From contig QCXZ01000001.1 in the NCBI GenBank assembly GCA_025024175.1, positions 21,266,001 through 21,330,000 of the forward strand: a stretch of DNA of 64,000 bases. Direction: 5' to 3'. Positions 12,201-23,184 of this stretch are shown one piece after another. The DNA comes from Rhyzopertha dominica. Taxonomy: Eukaryota > Arthropoda > Insecta > Coleoptera > Bostrichidae. The notes under the pieces were generated by a model. The model did not search any database. It worked only from the letters and a program-made list of their open reading frames with translations, and was not told the DNA's origin. Every line of letters begins with the position of its first letter. Positions within the stretch are counted from its first letter, which is position 1. The position numbers were made by a program, and so were the translations under genes.

Positions 12201-14603
12201 AGTAAAAAGAGCCTAAATGAAACGGATGTCTATGAAGAAACGGTTATTGGCAAATCTTAGGTATACTTTCCGACATACCACAGATTCCCTTACCTTATTA
12301 GGAGAAAGCACCGTGATTAATGGTCGCCGCATGGCGTAATTCCGTCCAAGACGACAAATGTCGAGTTTTGGTCTAGAACTAGTCAGATGACTTTACCAAT
12401 CACTACGACCGCTATGGCTATATGTTTATTGAATCCAGGATAACCTGTCGTGTAGATCACTATAACTCAAATACAAGTTTGATTCACGATGGATGGATAT
12501 ACCAATAGCCTTCCGTTCGGAAACCAAGCCACTGCTGTTCGTGAATTTCACCGTTCAGAGGCTTCCCATCGTCCAGGACAACAAAAAGTCTCCAATAAAA
12601 ACTTTTAAGAGATAAAGCCGTCGTTTCTGTGTTTTCCAGATCTTTGAAGTCGCGAATTTAGGGGACCTATCTAACATGTTCACCAACAATAAAATTTGAA
12701 GTAAAGACTTTCTTTTTTTTTATAACTACACTACCCTTACACATGTGATTATTGGTCGATGTCGGAGGTATTTATAAACTTTAGCGGATTTGCCTTTTGA
12801 AAATGAGTCACTTTAGAGGAATGAAAAAGTAGCAGTTTAATTGTCAGAGACTGTATAGACGTAATGATCTTTCTACACTGCGCGTGAGTTACAATGAATT
12901 TCCAATTTTAATTCTGTTTCAAATTAGGACGAATTACCGTTTATTAGAATCGAAGCTCTTTATTATGCATCAAAGCTGATGTAATAACATAAATAAGGCT
13001 TCGTACGAAATAATACAAGCAACCGCCAACCAATATGGTGAGAACAGTTTAACTATAATAACTGTAATCTTCGTTCTTCACGTGTAAAGCGAAAATCACT
13101 TTGGTTGCGAGAAAGTACGCAGAAGAGATGACCGATACTCGGCGATAATATTAATAAATGGTGTTGTTGCCAAATTTACAGCAATAACTACCCAAATGTA
13201 AAGGTTAATATTGTAATAGTTATTGAACCTTAAATTATGTGTTGTGTGGTTTGGGCCCTTTTCAATATTTATTATAATAAACCCCTTTTGAGGTATTTAC
13301 ATCTATATTTCGTACAAATAATCATATATATATATACATTTTAATGTTTTAGAAACTTTCGAATTTATTATAATATATGTTGAAAAAGGCCGAAACGTTC
13401 ATAAGATAAAGCAGCATATTTAATTAAAGACCCGAATCCCAACAAAAATAATCACAAAATGTAAAGGTTAATTGATACAGGACAACAGATAGCGCCTCCT
13501 GTTAAAAAACATAGTAACTATTATTTGACTTTTTCATATGAATGTAGTCAATTCAGTAACGTTAAATCTAAAAAACCTAACTGGTTTATAATTTTCCACA
13601 AAATGTCCAAATCTGAATGTAAAATAGATTTTATGGTGCCAAAGAGGGCCGCTACTTGCCTGAAAAGAAAACAACGGCACACGGCTGCAAAACATCAATA
13701 AACCTCTTGTTTAGCTGTGATATTATGAGGCATACTTCCGCAACTTCAAAATTTGTGAAACTAACTTGGCTGCTGCGAATAAGATACAAATATAAATTTA
13801 TCAGATATTGCTAGTGAAACCTTCTACAATTGAATGTAGCTTCTAAAAACTTTATTTATTCTTAAAAAAACACCATCAAATAATATTATTGTCAACCATA
13901 TACATCCGCTCCGGTCAGTCTATATCGTCTCAAATCTTCAATGAAAAAAAGGGATACGGTTACAAAATGAAGTTAATCTTGTGATAATAAAAGTTTTATG
14001 TTTATATAATCACTGACAAAATGTTTATATAAAAGAATATAATTTATATAGGTAGGTATTACACCACCAAAAAAATAGATTAATATTCAAAATACATATC
14101 AGACAAAGAATTTTTATAACATTTTTAAGGACTATCCCTATCTATCTTTGAGGGTTTAGATCTGACAGTAGGATAATATTTTTTTATTGAGACTTAATAT
14201 ATAATTATTTAAGCTTGAGCTTGTAAGAACAATAAGAATATTATCATTTGGAATTTTTATGTTTCAGAAGTGTTGTAACTTGTACTGACCTGACAACATC
14301 GCGGATCGTCCATATACGAAAATAACGAGCGGTTATAGATTATTAAACCGGGAACGTGTTATAATTGGTTGTCACTACACGCCCCGACTTTTGTTTATAG
14401 CCCATCATTTACATATGCCACAATACACAGCGCACACTGGGTTATATTTATTTATGCACCACTAAAATTAAACACAAACTTACAAGTAGTTTATTAGCCA
14501 TTGTGTCAATATTTGTACCTGCTTTACTGCACTACAAATAAACCAAATACCCCCTGGATTTAATGCAAATCAAAGAAAGCGCATGGGGTGTTTATTACTA
14601 CCG
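9291..14603. other. Long stretch without recognised genes
   Basis: Several 60-115 codon open stretches occur (9508-9702, 10761-11003, 10858-11199) but none has a recognisable motif, start context or compositional signal. Four ambiguous bases cluster at 12061-12115. A GGCCGAAACGTTC string at 13390-13402 resembles the 3' part of a hammerhead core but has no paired stem II. I see nothing else. Confidence 0.35.
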
Positions 14604-14854
14604 ACAGGTAAATCACAACCTATGTGCAGCACATACTAAGGAAAAATGAAGTATTTTTATTATATTCTTCTTTTAACACAAATATACAGGGTGTGTCACG
14701 ATGAGCTTCTATTAGACGATTTCAGAGGAGCGCTCACAGCTTTAAAATTTTTTGCAGTATTAAGTTTCCGAATACGCTCTTCTTAATCATAATAATGGTG
14801 TTTTAAACAAAACATTCTGTACATTTTTGCGTGTTTATATTCTACGTAAAATTA

Positions 14855-15090
14855 TAGAGCTCTTCACAAAAGTGACATCACCACAAAACGTGATAGATGT
14901 GCTCTAGCTGAGCATATATTAAATAACAATCATAGGGTAGATTGGGACAACGTTAAAATTTTAGACAAAGAACAGCAAACCAATAAAAGATTAATTCTTG
15001 AAATGTACCATATTAATAGAACAGAAAACACCATCAACAAAAAATCAGTCACAAATCAATTAAGTAACATTTACATATTTACTGTCTCCT
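14855..15090 (+). pseudogene. Penelope-like retroelement, C-terminal (GIY-YIG side) fragment
   Basis: The plus-strand translation gives a CALAEHILNNNHRVDW-like string, then NVKILDKEQQTNKRL, then ILEMYHINRTENTINK and finally QLSNIY. This order is characteristic of the region after the catalytic motifs of the GIY-YIG endonuclease at the end of Penelope-like ORFs. It is open for about 75 codons to a stop near 15090. The reverse-transcriptase part is missing, so this is a 3' remnant. What follows to about 15420 is probably its 3' untranslated region. It matters because Penelope-like elements are the proposed mobilisers of animal hammerhead retrozymes, and one such element lies 0.9 kb downstream. 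Confidence 0.75.
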
Positions 15091-15947
15091 GACCTTCTTC
15101 ATTAAAATTCTATCTATAAATCTAAACAGAAATGGATGTTATATGAAATGTTTTTTGATCGTTTGGACTGTGACTTGACATTATAAGTTTGACAAAAAAA
15201 ATTTGGGTATTGTTTTATTTTTGAAATGTGTCATCTAATATAAATTACAAGGAGAAAATTTACTAAAGGGTTACTAATATATGTATATAGGTGTATGTTA
15301 GAGAACGTGGCATGCATTTGTAAAAGGCTGATTTATAGGAATCTCAGAATTTGTAAGTTAGATGTGTTAAAAAAAAGTCTGTATTAGTCCCATTTGACGT
15401 TTACCACACAACAAGAAAATTCGAATCGAAACAATTGCCACCAATAACAATAATAACACGGAAAAAATTGTATATGCAGCAGTTACAGTGTGACATCATA
15501 TCAAGATACCTATATGATAGTAAAAATCTCAAAAAAAGTTAAAGATTTTTTTCATGTTATTTTTGGATATTACGGAAAATATAAGTTGGAGTTTATATGA
15601 AATATTATGTAGTTATAAGTGACAGATTTTTGTAACATTTAAAATTTCATATTATATTTTTTGAAATTTTGTTTCTGTAACATCACAAGTGCTTTGAACT
15701 TCTTTTGACAGATACTAAAACAAGCACATATGGCAGATGTTTCCAGGCATCAAGCTGATAAAGGTATTTAGACAAATTCTCACATTCATTTGGCATATTG
15801 TAATAATTTTTTTCAAAATTTATAGATTATACAATAAATAATAATAAAAGCTATATTTTAGCAATAAATAATATTTCTGAAATAGCTACCATTAATAGCG
15901 GCAAATGGAAGTAAATAAGAACAAAATAACAATTTACTGATAAATTA

Positions 15948-16240
15948 AAATGCATGTCTATGCTGTGCTGTCTGCNCCTCAACCAACTGCAGATAGATTT
16001 ACTTCGCTGCCATTACAGCTCATCAGTGCAGTACTCTAGTACAGACAGCATGGCATAGAACTGGTTTTGCCTATATACCAAAGCAATGGTATGATGTAAG
16101 TAAGAATTTAGATGACAATGCCATCTGTCAGCATTACACTGACATGATGACAAAGCCACCTAGCTGCCTTGACGGGTACTACTTCCTAAAGGAAGTGACC
16201 TGTAGCCTGACAAATTGGCATGCAACTGTATACTTCAAGT
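15948..16240 (-). mobile_element. Hammerhead retrozyme-like element, copy 1 (5'-inverted)
   Basis: A 293-bp member of the ribozyme family. The left part (to about 16085) carries the hammerhead on the minus strand, in the same order as in copies 2 and 3. The right part (about 16095-16240) is the reverse complement of the matching part of copy 2. It is flanked by TGATAAATTA (15938-15947) and TGATAACTTA (16241-16250), a 10-bp target duplication with one mismatch. If the minus strand is the RNA sense, the inverted part is the RNA's 5' half, as expected from twin-primed reverse transcription. One ambiguous base is at 15976. It lies inside the mariner-type composite and is therefore younger than it. 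Confidence 0.8.
15985..16033 (-). ncRNA. Type I hammerhead ribozyme, copy 1
   Basis: On the minus strand the core CTGATGA is followed by stem II GCTGT-AATG-GCAGC (one G-U pair), then GAA. Next is a stem III GTA-AATC-TAT whose first pair is G-U instead of the usual A-U, then the cleavage-site C. Stem I pairs ACTGCA with TGCAGT. The change at the conserved A15.1 position probably weakens cleavage. Confidence 0.75.
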
Positions 16241-16439
16241 TGATAACTTATGTTGAATATATTTAACAAAGCAAAACGATTCCTATTTGAACAGACAAAA
16301 ATTAAAAAAAATAACTTATTTAACAGCAGTAATAATCGAATTTAATAATAACGAGCAAAAGAGTAATAGTGCTGGAAACTAATACTTAATTAAAAATCAT
16401 AAAAAATATATCACGGTAACAACCACTTTGATAAAAGTT

Positions 16440-17110
16440 CCAATATGTTTCCATCGCGATCTAAACATTTGTTGACTCTTTTTAAAAGATTTTCTTTCGT
16501 AGCTCGACGAATTTGAACATCAATCAAAGAAGCGAGCGCTTTTCGCACACCGTCTTCCTCGTTGGTAGTGTATCTGCATATATTACACATATTATTCCCA
16601 AAATTTGCTTCGAGCTAGTCTGTAACCAGTTTGATGACGACACAAAACACATTATATTTCCAAGAGTCTTGGAAATGAACATCTACTCGGGCTATGTGTA
16701 GATTCTAATTACATCAAACGTGACCACTACGACGGTTAAACATTCCCTTTTTACCAATTCTTGCCTCATCTGTTTAAATAACACAGCCTGGAAAATTTAC
16801 ATCATCTTCATTCACAGAATTCCGTTCTGTGGCGGTAATCAAAAGCTTCAAGCTTCCATTTGTTTTTGCCATATTTTGTGGATTGTTTAAAATGCAAGCA
16901 CAAATCGAGCACTGAAGCTTCCTCATTGACAGACAAAAAACGCTAGAACGTTTTATTTGTTTAATTGCGGTTTAGCTCTATACTTTTGATCGAGATGAAT
17001 CAAATTCCAAACAGTTCTTCAGTAGTATTCGTACCATTTTACAACCCGCTCTTGGTTTGTCGGGACCCTTTCTGCAAACACTCGACATCTTCCTATAATT
17101 CTGTTGCATT
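16440..17110 (-). pseudogene. IS630/mariner-like DDE transposase remnant (DUF4817-type)
   Basis: Read from 17110 downward on the minus strand, pieces in several frames line up with this transposase type. They are a helix-turn-helix/linker area; a FPGCVI-TDEA-like string with the first catalytic Asp (about 16770-16800); an N-RR-GH string; and, near 16440-16560, the C-terminal LLKRVNKCLDRDGN string. That last string corresponds to the usual CIE-NGGHFEHLL tail. Stops and frameshifts are frequent, so it is dead. It lies inside the inverted repeats bounding the composite element and is probably its own former transposase. Confidence 0.6.
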
Positions 17111-20100
17111 TAGCATGAATAAATAAATTTAAAAAATCTTCATTTTGTTTGAGAGTACCTACACAAATTATTACAAATGCAGCATGAATTGCCAAATTAA
17201 GTCTAAAGCAATCGTAATGTTACACAAGAGCATTTTCAACAATTTTTGCTTAAAACGATAAATATAAAAAGTCTGCCACTTACCCACATAGTGCGTAAAA
17301 AACAAAAATAACATGAAAAAATGGGGCTTCCATCTAATTTTCTTTTAGTAGTAAATATTATCATGCTAACTGCTGCGTATACCTACTACATTTTCAAAAT
17401 ATTATGAGTTAATGGTAATTTAGTCTGGACCCTTGTTATTAACGTTATTGTCGGCAGTTATTTCGATTCGAATTTGCTTGCAACTGCAGCTATCAAACAT
17501 TTTGAAAATATTCTATATCTAGAAAATTTTGAATTTTGAATCTACAATTTTACACAAAGTTAGAAAAATGCAAAAGTATACAGGGTGTTCTATTTAAAAT
17601 AACGAAGTTAGCGTCTACATCCTGTATAATAGGAAGTTATTTTAATTAAAAAGAGCGTGTTCGGGAACTTAATACTACAAACTTTTGGAATTCTATGAGC
17701 GCTTTTCTGAAATCGTCTAATAGGAACTTGTCGTAACACACCCAGTATAATTGTGTTAAAAGAATAATATAATAAAAATACTTCAATTTCCTTAGTATGT
17801 GCTGTACATAGATTGTGATTTACCTGTTAGTATTAATAAACAAGTTTTATCGAAGTCAATGTAATCTATATGCATAAAGGTGAAACGAAGATAATATTCC
17901 AATCATGCTAACATTTTTATTTTCTAGCCAGACTGAAGTACATCTATAGTACGGATGGTTAGGCAACATATACATAAGAGGGCTCCAGGCGTGGTATCGC
18001 TTAAATAACAAATCTATATATTATAAGTTTTCATGCAAAAATCGAAGTCAGTATTACAACAAAAGCTACCTCATTACATCATCTGTTTAATTCTACCACC
18101 AGAACTGTAACTTAATTAATGGATAAATATAAACTCGTTGTACTTTCAGAAAAACAGCTGGCATACATTTCAAAGTTTTCGAATATTCTGATGTCATACG
18201 TAATCTCAAAATAAACTTGGTATATACCTAACCTTCCGTTTTATTTGATATTTGGTTATTCCCGCCTATGGAGAGGGGCTTCACTTAAGGGTCCCCTAAG
18301 ATCCGAGCAGATTCTATGGGGGTCTTATTCTTTCTAAATAGATGAGCAAAGCATATGGGATGCGCGGTGAAAAATTGTGACAAATTGAACCAACACATAA
18401 GATCGAAACTCGAAATCGCTCTGCTAAGGGGTCTTTGGACTTAGGCATTAACTGAAATTTCAGTTGAGGAACCAGTCAACAGAGGGACTAAAACGGCGCT
18501 GATGACAGAGCTACTAGATTGGGTGACTTATTGAAACCTGGAGCCACTTAAAAATTAAATTTGCGAAAAAGATTTTGCAAGTAGCGACAGGCAACGAAAT
18601 AATGGACATTGTTTTTCTATTAAAGGGACAAATATAAGTTGGTCGTAAATTTCTGGATCGGATTCCCTAAGTAACGAATAACAACTCAATGATATGTAAC
18701 CATGATGTAAAAAGACCTTTTTGAGTTTATTTGAAACTTGAACGAGTTTCACTGTTTTATTACTAATGACACTAAAAGTACATTGGTGTCTATATTATGA
18801 AGAATAGCTTTTCAACAAAATCGCGTTGTGCACACTGTACGAAATGGAATATAAGCGGATCACGCGTATTTTTTTAAAGAAAAGTTTTAAATCACAAGTA
18901 TATTTGCACCAAAGTGTATTAGTACACTTTGATTTGCAACTTTATAGATACCACTGACATATTATTAAATGGACACGACATCTCATTCATAAATACGGTC
19001 GGAACTGACGCCATGACCAATGAGGGTGAGGGGAGCGCGGGTACGAGGGGGAGATACAGTTTTCCTCCAAGTACATTGCCGTACTGTTAGAAAAGGATCT
19101 TCAGTAAGATAATTTAACTTCCAACTAAAAACAAAAGCGGAGCGTGCATCAATAATATTTGGAACAATCTTTCAGTTAAAGCAAAGACATCTTTTTGTAC
19201 AACAAACACTAATTTAATTTCGTTACAAGCGGGAAAAAAGTTTTGGCCGAATGAAAACATCAACACAGTTCTAGCATTTATTTTATTATTTATTTTTAAA
19301 ACGTATACCACTAACAGTAATTATTTTGCATACGTAGCAATCCTTCACTATCAACTTCATTACATATTATAAAAGTATTCCTCTATAAAGTAACTAATTT
19401 CGCTAAATTTATCAATTGACTCCCATGACAACAAATATAAACATAACCTAAACAATGCTTAACGCTGAAATGATACGGTTTTCTCCTTAGAGCCCACCTT
19501 TGTGCATACTTGACACATCCGCACCATTGCCTGGATTAATTTTTTATACCACTTGTCCTTAAACAGCTCGCAATAAGCTCTTTTTAACCAAAAATTTACA
19601 CCACACTACTCAACAGATACAGAACATTCTAAACACCAGTAGTACAGTGGACCATCTAATGCGCGTGAAGACGGGTAAGTGCACGATTCATTGAGTATTG
19701 CTCTGGTCAACTGTACGTTTCTGTTTTCCTCCAATTCAACGTTAGAATGTGACTATTATGTTGGCTTCACTTGAAAATGTAANCAACCGACTCCAGGCAC
19801 CTCGATGATAGATACAGAGCTGTTGGGGCGTTGGGGCGACGATCGTCCAGCTGCCTCTGGCAACCCTGTATGTTTTCATTTCTGAAATTCCGTCGTGCGC
19901 AAGTCTATAGACTCCGACTCCCGTGCGCATTTTCAATTTGTCTTATGCATGATAACAAGCATCGCTCATCTATTTAGACAGACATTTGCAACCGTCATCT
20001 CTAAAATACTAGACAAATGGAAATCTTATAAACCCCAGACAATCTTAGAAAAATCAGACTAATTTAAAGCAGATGAGAAAATCTAATGTACAAAATGTGT

Positions 20101-20219
20101 TCTGCGAAAGAAGGATGTGTACAAATCTGAAGAATCCACACATCACACTGCATTTGGTGGTCTCTTCCAAAAAAGAAGAGAGTGTTGACCACAAGCGTGA
20201 ACGACACAAATCATTTCAA

Positions 20220-20600
20220 CGTTACCAACAGGCCGTGTTTTAATTTGTTAACAAACCGGTCCGAGGATTGGCAACTGGGTGTTCTCTCCCCGATCCTACA
20301 TACAGCACACGTTCGACTGCTCGCCGCCCGGGGCGCTGCGATCCGTCCCGCATCGAGATTTATCGGCCCCTTTCTTTTGCCACGGAGGAGTTGCGTTGCG
20401 TGCTTATTTGTAAACAGATTAATGTCCGCATTTTCTTTTATATCAAATTAATAGGTTTTAATATTTAACTTGGGGCCAGGCATCGAGCGTTCTTTATGGC
20501 CTGGTGGCACGATCTGCTGCCGTTAAGGGCCCTGATTTAAAAGCGCGTTTGCTCTTATTTGCCCGCCTTGCAATTATGGGCCATCGCGAAAGAAATATCC
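20220..20600. other. GC-rich, CpG-containing non-coding block
   Basis: Composition differs sharply from the neighbours, with strings such as CGCCGCCCGGGGCGCTGCG at 20320-20338. There is no TE terminus and no convincing frame. It could be conserved regulatory DNA or an old unrecognised insertion; the sequence alone does not decide. Confidence 0.3.
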
Positions 20601-21068
20601 TCTTCCTTTTCGCTTAAATATCAATTTTTCGCATCAGCAGGATACGGGTGAAACTACCAGGTTTAATGAGCTGGCGATAAAAGTACGCGGTGTAACATGG
20701 CGGCGCACCAGGCATCAGANCGCAACTGAGCAAACTGTAATAAGCCGAACCATATTTTTTTTGTAAAATACTGAATCTCATAGATATCATAATTCTCGTA
20801 TTTCCTTTGAAACTAATAGTCTGTAAATGTAAAACAATCATGGTAATTATATCTTTAGTACTACTATTGCTGGTGTAAGTAGGTATACTTCGTTTCTGAA
20901 CTAATAAGCTATAAACAACCCAATTAAATATACGAGTAAAAACAGTGATTATTTGCTTCATGAGTTCAAGAGTGCATGAACTATTTCATAGCTTGTATTT
21001 ATTTATTTACCCTTAAACTGTTTTTAATTGCCTGGTTTTATAAATAATAATATACAGAGACAGTTACT

Positions 21069-21113
21069 AACATTATTTCATACATATGGGCCATATGTAT
21101 GGAGTAATGTTAA
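21069..21113. repeat. 45-nt palindrome
   Basis: Outer arms TAACATTA/TAATGTTA enclose ATACATATGG/CCATATGTAT around a minimal loop, with a four-base mismatch between the two paired parts. It could be a transposon footprint or a cruciform-prone site. Confidence 0.6.
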
Positions 21114-21212
21114 TAAATTTTTAACACTCACATAAAAAATGTTGTAGACACAAAAACTAGTTTCACAAGGCTCCATTTTGTCGCACGCATCCAACACTTG
21201 CAAAACAAGCCG

Positions 21213-21390
21213 AAGGCGACATGACAAGGAAATCTAGCTGCCAAAATGGAAACTCATACCAAGCCTTTGGTATATAGGCAAAACCAGTTCTATGCCATGC
21301 TGTCTGCACCAGACCTAAATTACACTGACAAGCTATAATAACAGCGAAACAGATCTGTCTGTAGTTGGTTGCGGTGTCACTTCCAGCAAT
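21213..21390 (+). mobile_element. Hammerhead retrozyme-like element, copy 4 (diverged)
   Basis: Opposite in orientation to copies 1-3. It shares the GACATGACAA-GCTGCC block (near 21218-21242), the TTTGGTATATAGGCAAAACC string and CAGTTCTATGCC with the family, then the hammerhead at 21318-21366. After that the terminal part seen in copies 1-3 is lost. No target duplication could be identified. It is older than copies 2 and 3 by sequence decay. Confidence 0.65.
21318..21366 (+). ncRNA. Hammerhead ribozyme, copy 4, degenerate core
   Basis: Stem I AATTACA/TGTAGTT, core CTGACAA (the conserved G8 is changed), stem II GCTAT-AATA-ACAGC, GAAA, stem III ACA-GATC-TGT, cleavage-site C. Relative to copy 2, one stem I pair has changed from G-C to A-T, one from C-G to T-G, and the middle stem III pair from T-A to C-G, all keeping pairing. 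The lost G8 predicts an inactive ribozyme. Confidence 0.65.
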
Positions 21391-21867
21391 GTATTTAACC
21401 GTCTCTCACCTTTGTTGCTAATTTCTGAGGTCCAGGTTTTGGAACATCCTTTTCGTTACCTGTTTCTCTAAGGTTAGGATACAGATCCTTAGAAAGGTTA
21501 GTGTTCTTGTGCAATCGCCGTATCCAACTATTATTAAAATTTGAATTCTTCCTATCTCTATTAAACGCACATTATTTCACAAAACATGGAAAAGTTGTAT
21601 TTTTTACTTTTTCACTAACGCCATTTTGATAAAAGTGTCTCTTCGGCAATTTTCTAATACAACGCCATTGATATTGTACACAATAATGATTCCCAATAAG
21701 AACAGAAAATAGCATGGTGTTATTAAAAAAAACAGAGATGGTTGCCCTGACAAAGCAATAACTGCCTCCTTAAAAAAATCAAGGTCACTAAAATGTGCAA
21801 AAAAATAGCTAAAACACTTTTACCTACAACATTTTTATACGGTGAGTTTAAAAAGTTATTAACATTA

Positions 21868-22153
21868 AAATGCATGTCAATGCTGTGCTGTCTGCACCTC
21901 AACCAACTGCAGATAGATCTATTTCGCTGTCATTACAGCTCATCAGTGCAGTTTAGGTCTAGTGCAGACAGCACGGCATAGAACTGGTTTTGCCGTGGGG
22001 GGGGGCTGCTGTCAAATTGAAGTATACAGTTGCATGCCAATTTGTCAGGCTACTGGTCATTTCCTTCAGGAATTAGTACCAGTTAAGGCAGCTAAGTGGC
22101 TTTGTCATTATGTCAGTGTAATGCTGACAGATGGCATTGCCATCTAAATTCTT
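21868..22153 (-). mobile_element. Hammerhead retrozyme-like element, copy 2 (best preserved)
   Basis: A 286-bp element with perfect 14-bp direct repeats AGTTATTAACATTA at 21854-21867 and 22154-22167. On the minus strand it runs from AAGAATTTAGATGG through a non-coding block with several small hairpins, a run of nine C, then CAAAACCAGTTCTATGCC, the hammerhead, and the end GACATGCATTT. There is no protein-coding capacity and no tRNA-like A/B box that I could recognise. Length, type I hammerhead and TSD agree with described animal retrozymes. Two short plus-strand open stretches crossing this element are not genes. Confidence 0.85.
21905..21953 (-). ncRNA. Type I hammerhead ribozyme, copy 2 (complete core)
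   Basis: Minus strand, 5' to 3': stem I strand AACTGCA; core CTGATGA; stem II GCTGT-AATG-ACAGC; GAA; stem III ATA-GATC-TAT; cleavage-site C; stem I strand TGCAGTT. Every conserved hammerhead position is present: CUGAUGA, GAA, A15.1-U16.1, and an NUH cleavage triplet of A-U-C. Stem I continues outward after an internal loop (A opposite GGTTG) with ACCT/AGGT, and then with arms at 21881-21896 and 21963-21978. Such a long stem I with internal loops suits the tertiary contact needed for fast cleavage, but that contact is inferred. Confidence 0.88.
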
Positions 22154-22269
22154 AGTTATTAACATTATTCATACGAGCCATCCGTATTGTATGATAAAAA
22201 AAGTGTAAAATATTTAGAGGTAACAGTATAGACCAAAATAGCAGGAGAGTATTAATAAACATGGATTCG

Positions 22270-23160
22270 CAAGGTAACGGTTTCGGAGATATACAGAAGA
22301 TTATTTATTATTTCTAGCTTCTAGTAAAAACAAAAATAAAGTTATGTAATAAGCGAGTGCCCTCCTTCAATTTCCAAGTAGGAACGACATCCCTGTCTGC
22401 ATATATTCGAACTCTTGCTAACCCCCATTTGCTGAATTTGTTGGAATTTGTGTTAATAGGTACTGGAGCTCCTCGAGACTATTTACATAATACCACACAC
22501 TAATGCTTTCAAATATCCCCCCCACTTCCAAAAAAGAAATCTAGAGGGTTTAAATCAGGTGATCTTGCAGGGCAAAGAGCCCATCTACATAGTTTGTACT
22601 GAAATGTACTGAAGTACCGTCATGCTACAACCACATTTGTTGTCTTTACACTTAGTCCAAAGTAATATCATCGAAAAGATCACCCATTGTGTTATACAGA
22701 AAGTTTATATAAGCAGCGCCTCTTAATCATTCTGATAAAACAACAGGAGCCAGAAACCTGTCGCTTACGATACCCGTCAAAATGTGAATTCATTGAGCAT
22801 CTGGATTTGTCGTCGGCCCAGACATGTTCATTGTGAAAATTAACAACTATTTTGTGCCAGTAAAAACGATATTGGCAAGAAAACGGGGGTATTCAGCATT
22901 CGACGCGTAGAAACCAGAAAATCAAACTTTCTTGATATTCAATTTGATTTAAGGCCTGTACTCGTACATGGTACGGATAAATAGGAGCACTGATTCCTAC
23001 CTCGGCTGATGTTCTCCGCACAGTCGTCCCTGGATTATGCTCTATTCGTGGTAGAATTTCTTCCTCTGCTCTAGGAGTAGATACGGACCGAAAATATAGC
23101 ACCGTTTGCTCAATGAACCAGTATCACGCAATCTTTGGTGAATTCTTACAAACATACGAT
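22270..23160 (-). pseudogene. IS630/mariner-like transposase remnant (DUF4817-type)
   Basis: On the minus strand, 22893-23102 encodes EEEILPRIEHNPGTTVRRT then SAEVGISAP, PYHVRVQALN: the linker between the helix-turn-helix and DDE regions. Further on come FHNEHVWADDKS (about 22800-22840), PARSPDLNPLDFFFWKWGG (22510-22570; carries the usual third catalytic region, SPDLNPLD) and LEIEGGHS (about 22350-22375), the counterpart of the EVNGGHFEHLL tail. The pieces lie in more than one frame with stops, so it is inactive. A GGTAACGGTTTCGGAGATATACA string at 22274-22296 is typical of the 3' end of this element type. Confidence 0.75.
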
Positions 23161-23184
23161 ATGAAAGAATCTGGCGATATGGCT

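Larger units (their letters stand above)
14604..17829. mobile_element. Inverted-repeat-bounded composite of mariner type
   Basis: A segment at 14604-14790 is repeated in inverted order at about 17640-17829. Inside the arms lies a terminus, CAGGGTGTGTCACGA at 14697, whose right partner ends at 17745. Both are bordered by TA. The inverted similarity extends about 90 bp outside these termini on each side, so the element sits inside, or has extended into, a larger inverted repeat. The interior carries a Penelope-like fragment, a ribozyme element and a decayed minus-strand DDE transposase. A 47-bp mini inverted repeat with CAGGGTGT/ACATCCTG ends lies just inside the right arm near 17584-17630. Confidence 0.7.
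17830..21212. other. Mostly unannotated stretch
   Basis: No gene recognised. A perfect small hairpin, CAAAGTGTA-TTAG-TACACTTTG, is at 18911-18932. A 45-nt palindrome is listed separately at 21069. The stretch 20220-20600 is distinctly GC-richer. Open stretches at 19742-19936, 20182-20451 and 20614-20961 have no recognisable motif, and two contain ambiguous bases (19783, 20720). Confidence 0.35.

Noticed and set aside
13380..13410. GGCCGAAACGTTC as a hammerhead
   Set aside because: It lacks a CUGANGA box and a paired stem II.
21868..22153. tRNA-derived SINE
   Set aside because: No A/B box or tRNA-like head, no poly-A or simple-repeat tail; the hammerhead and TSD fit a retrozyme better.
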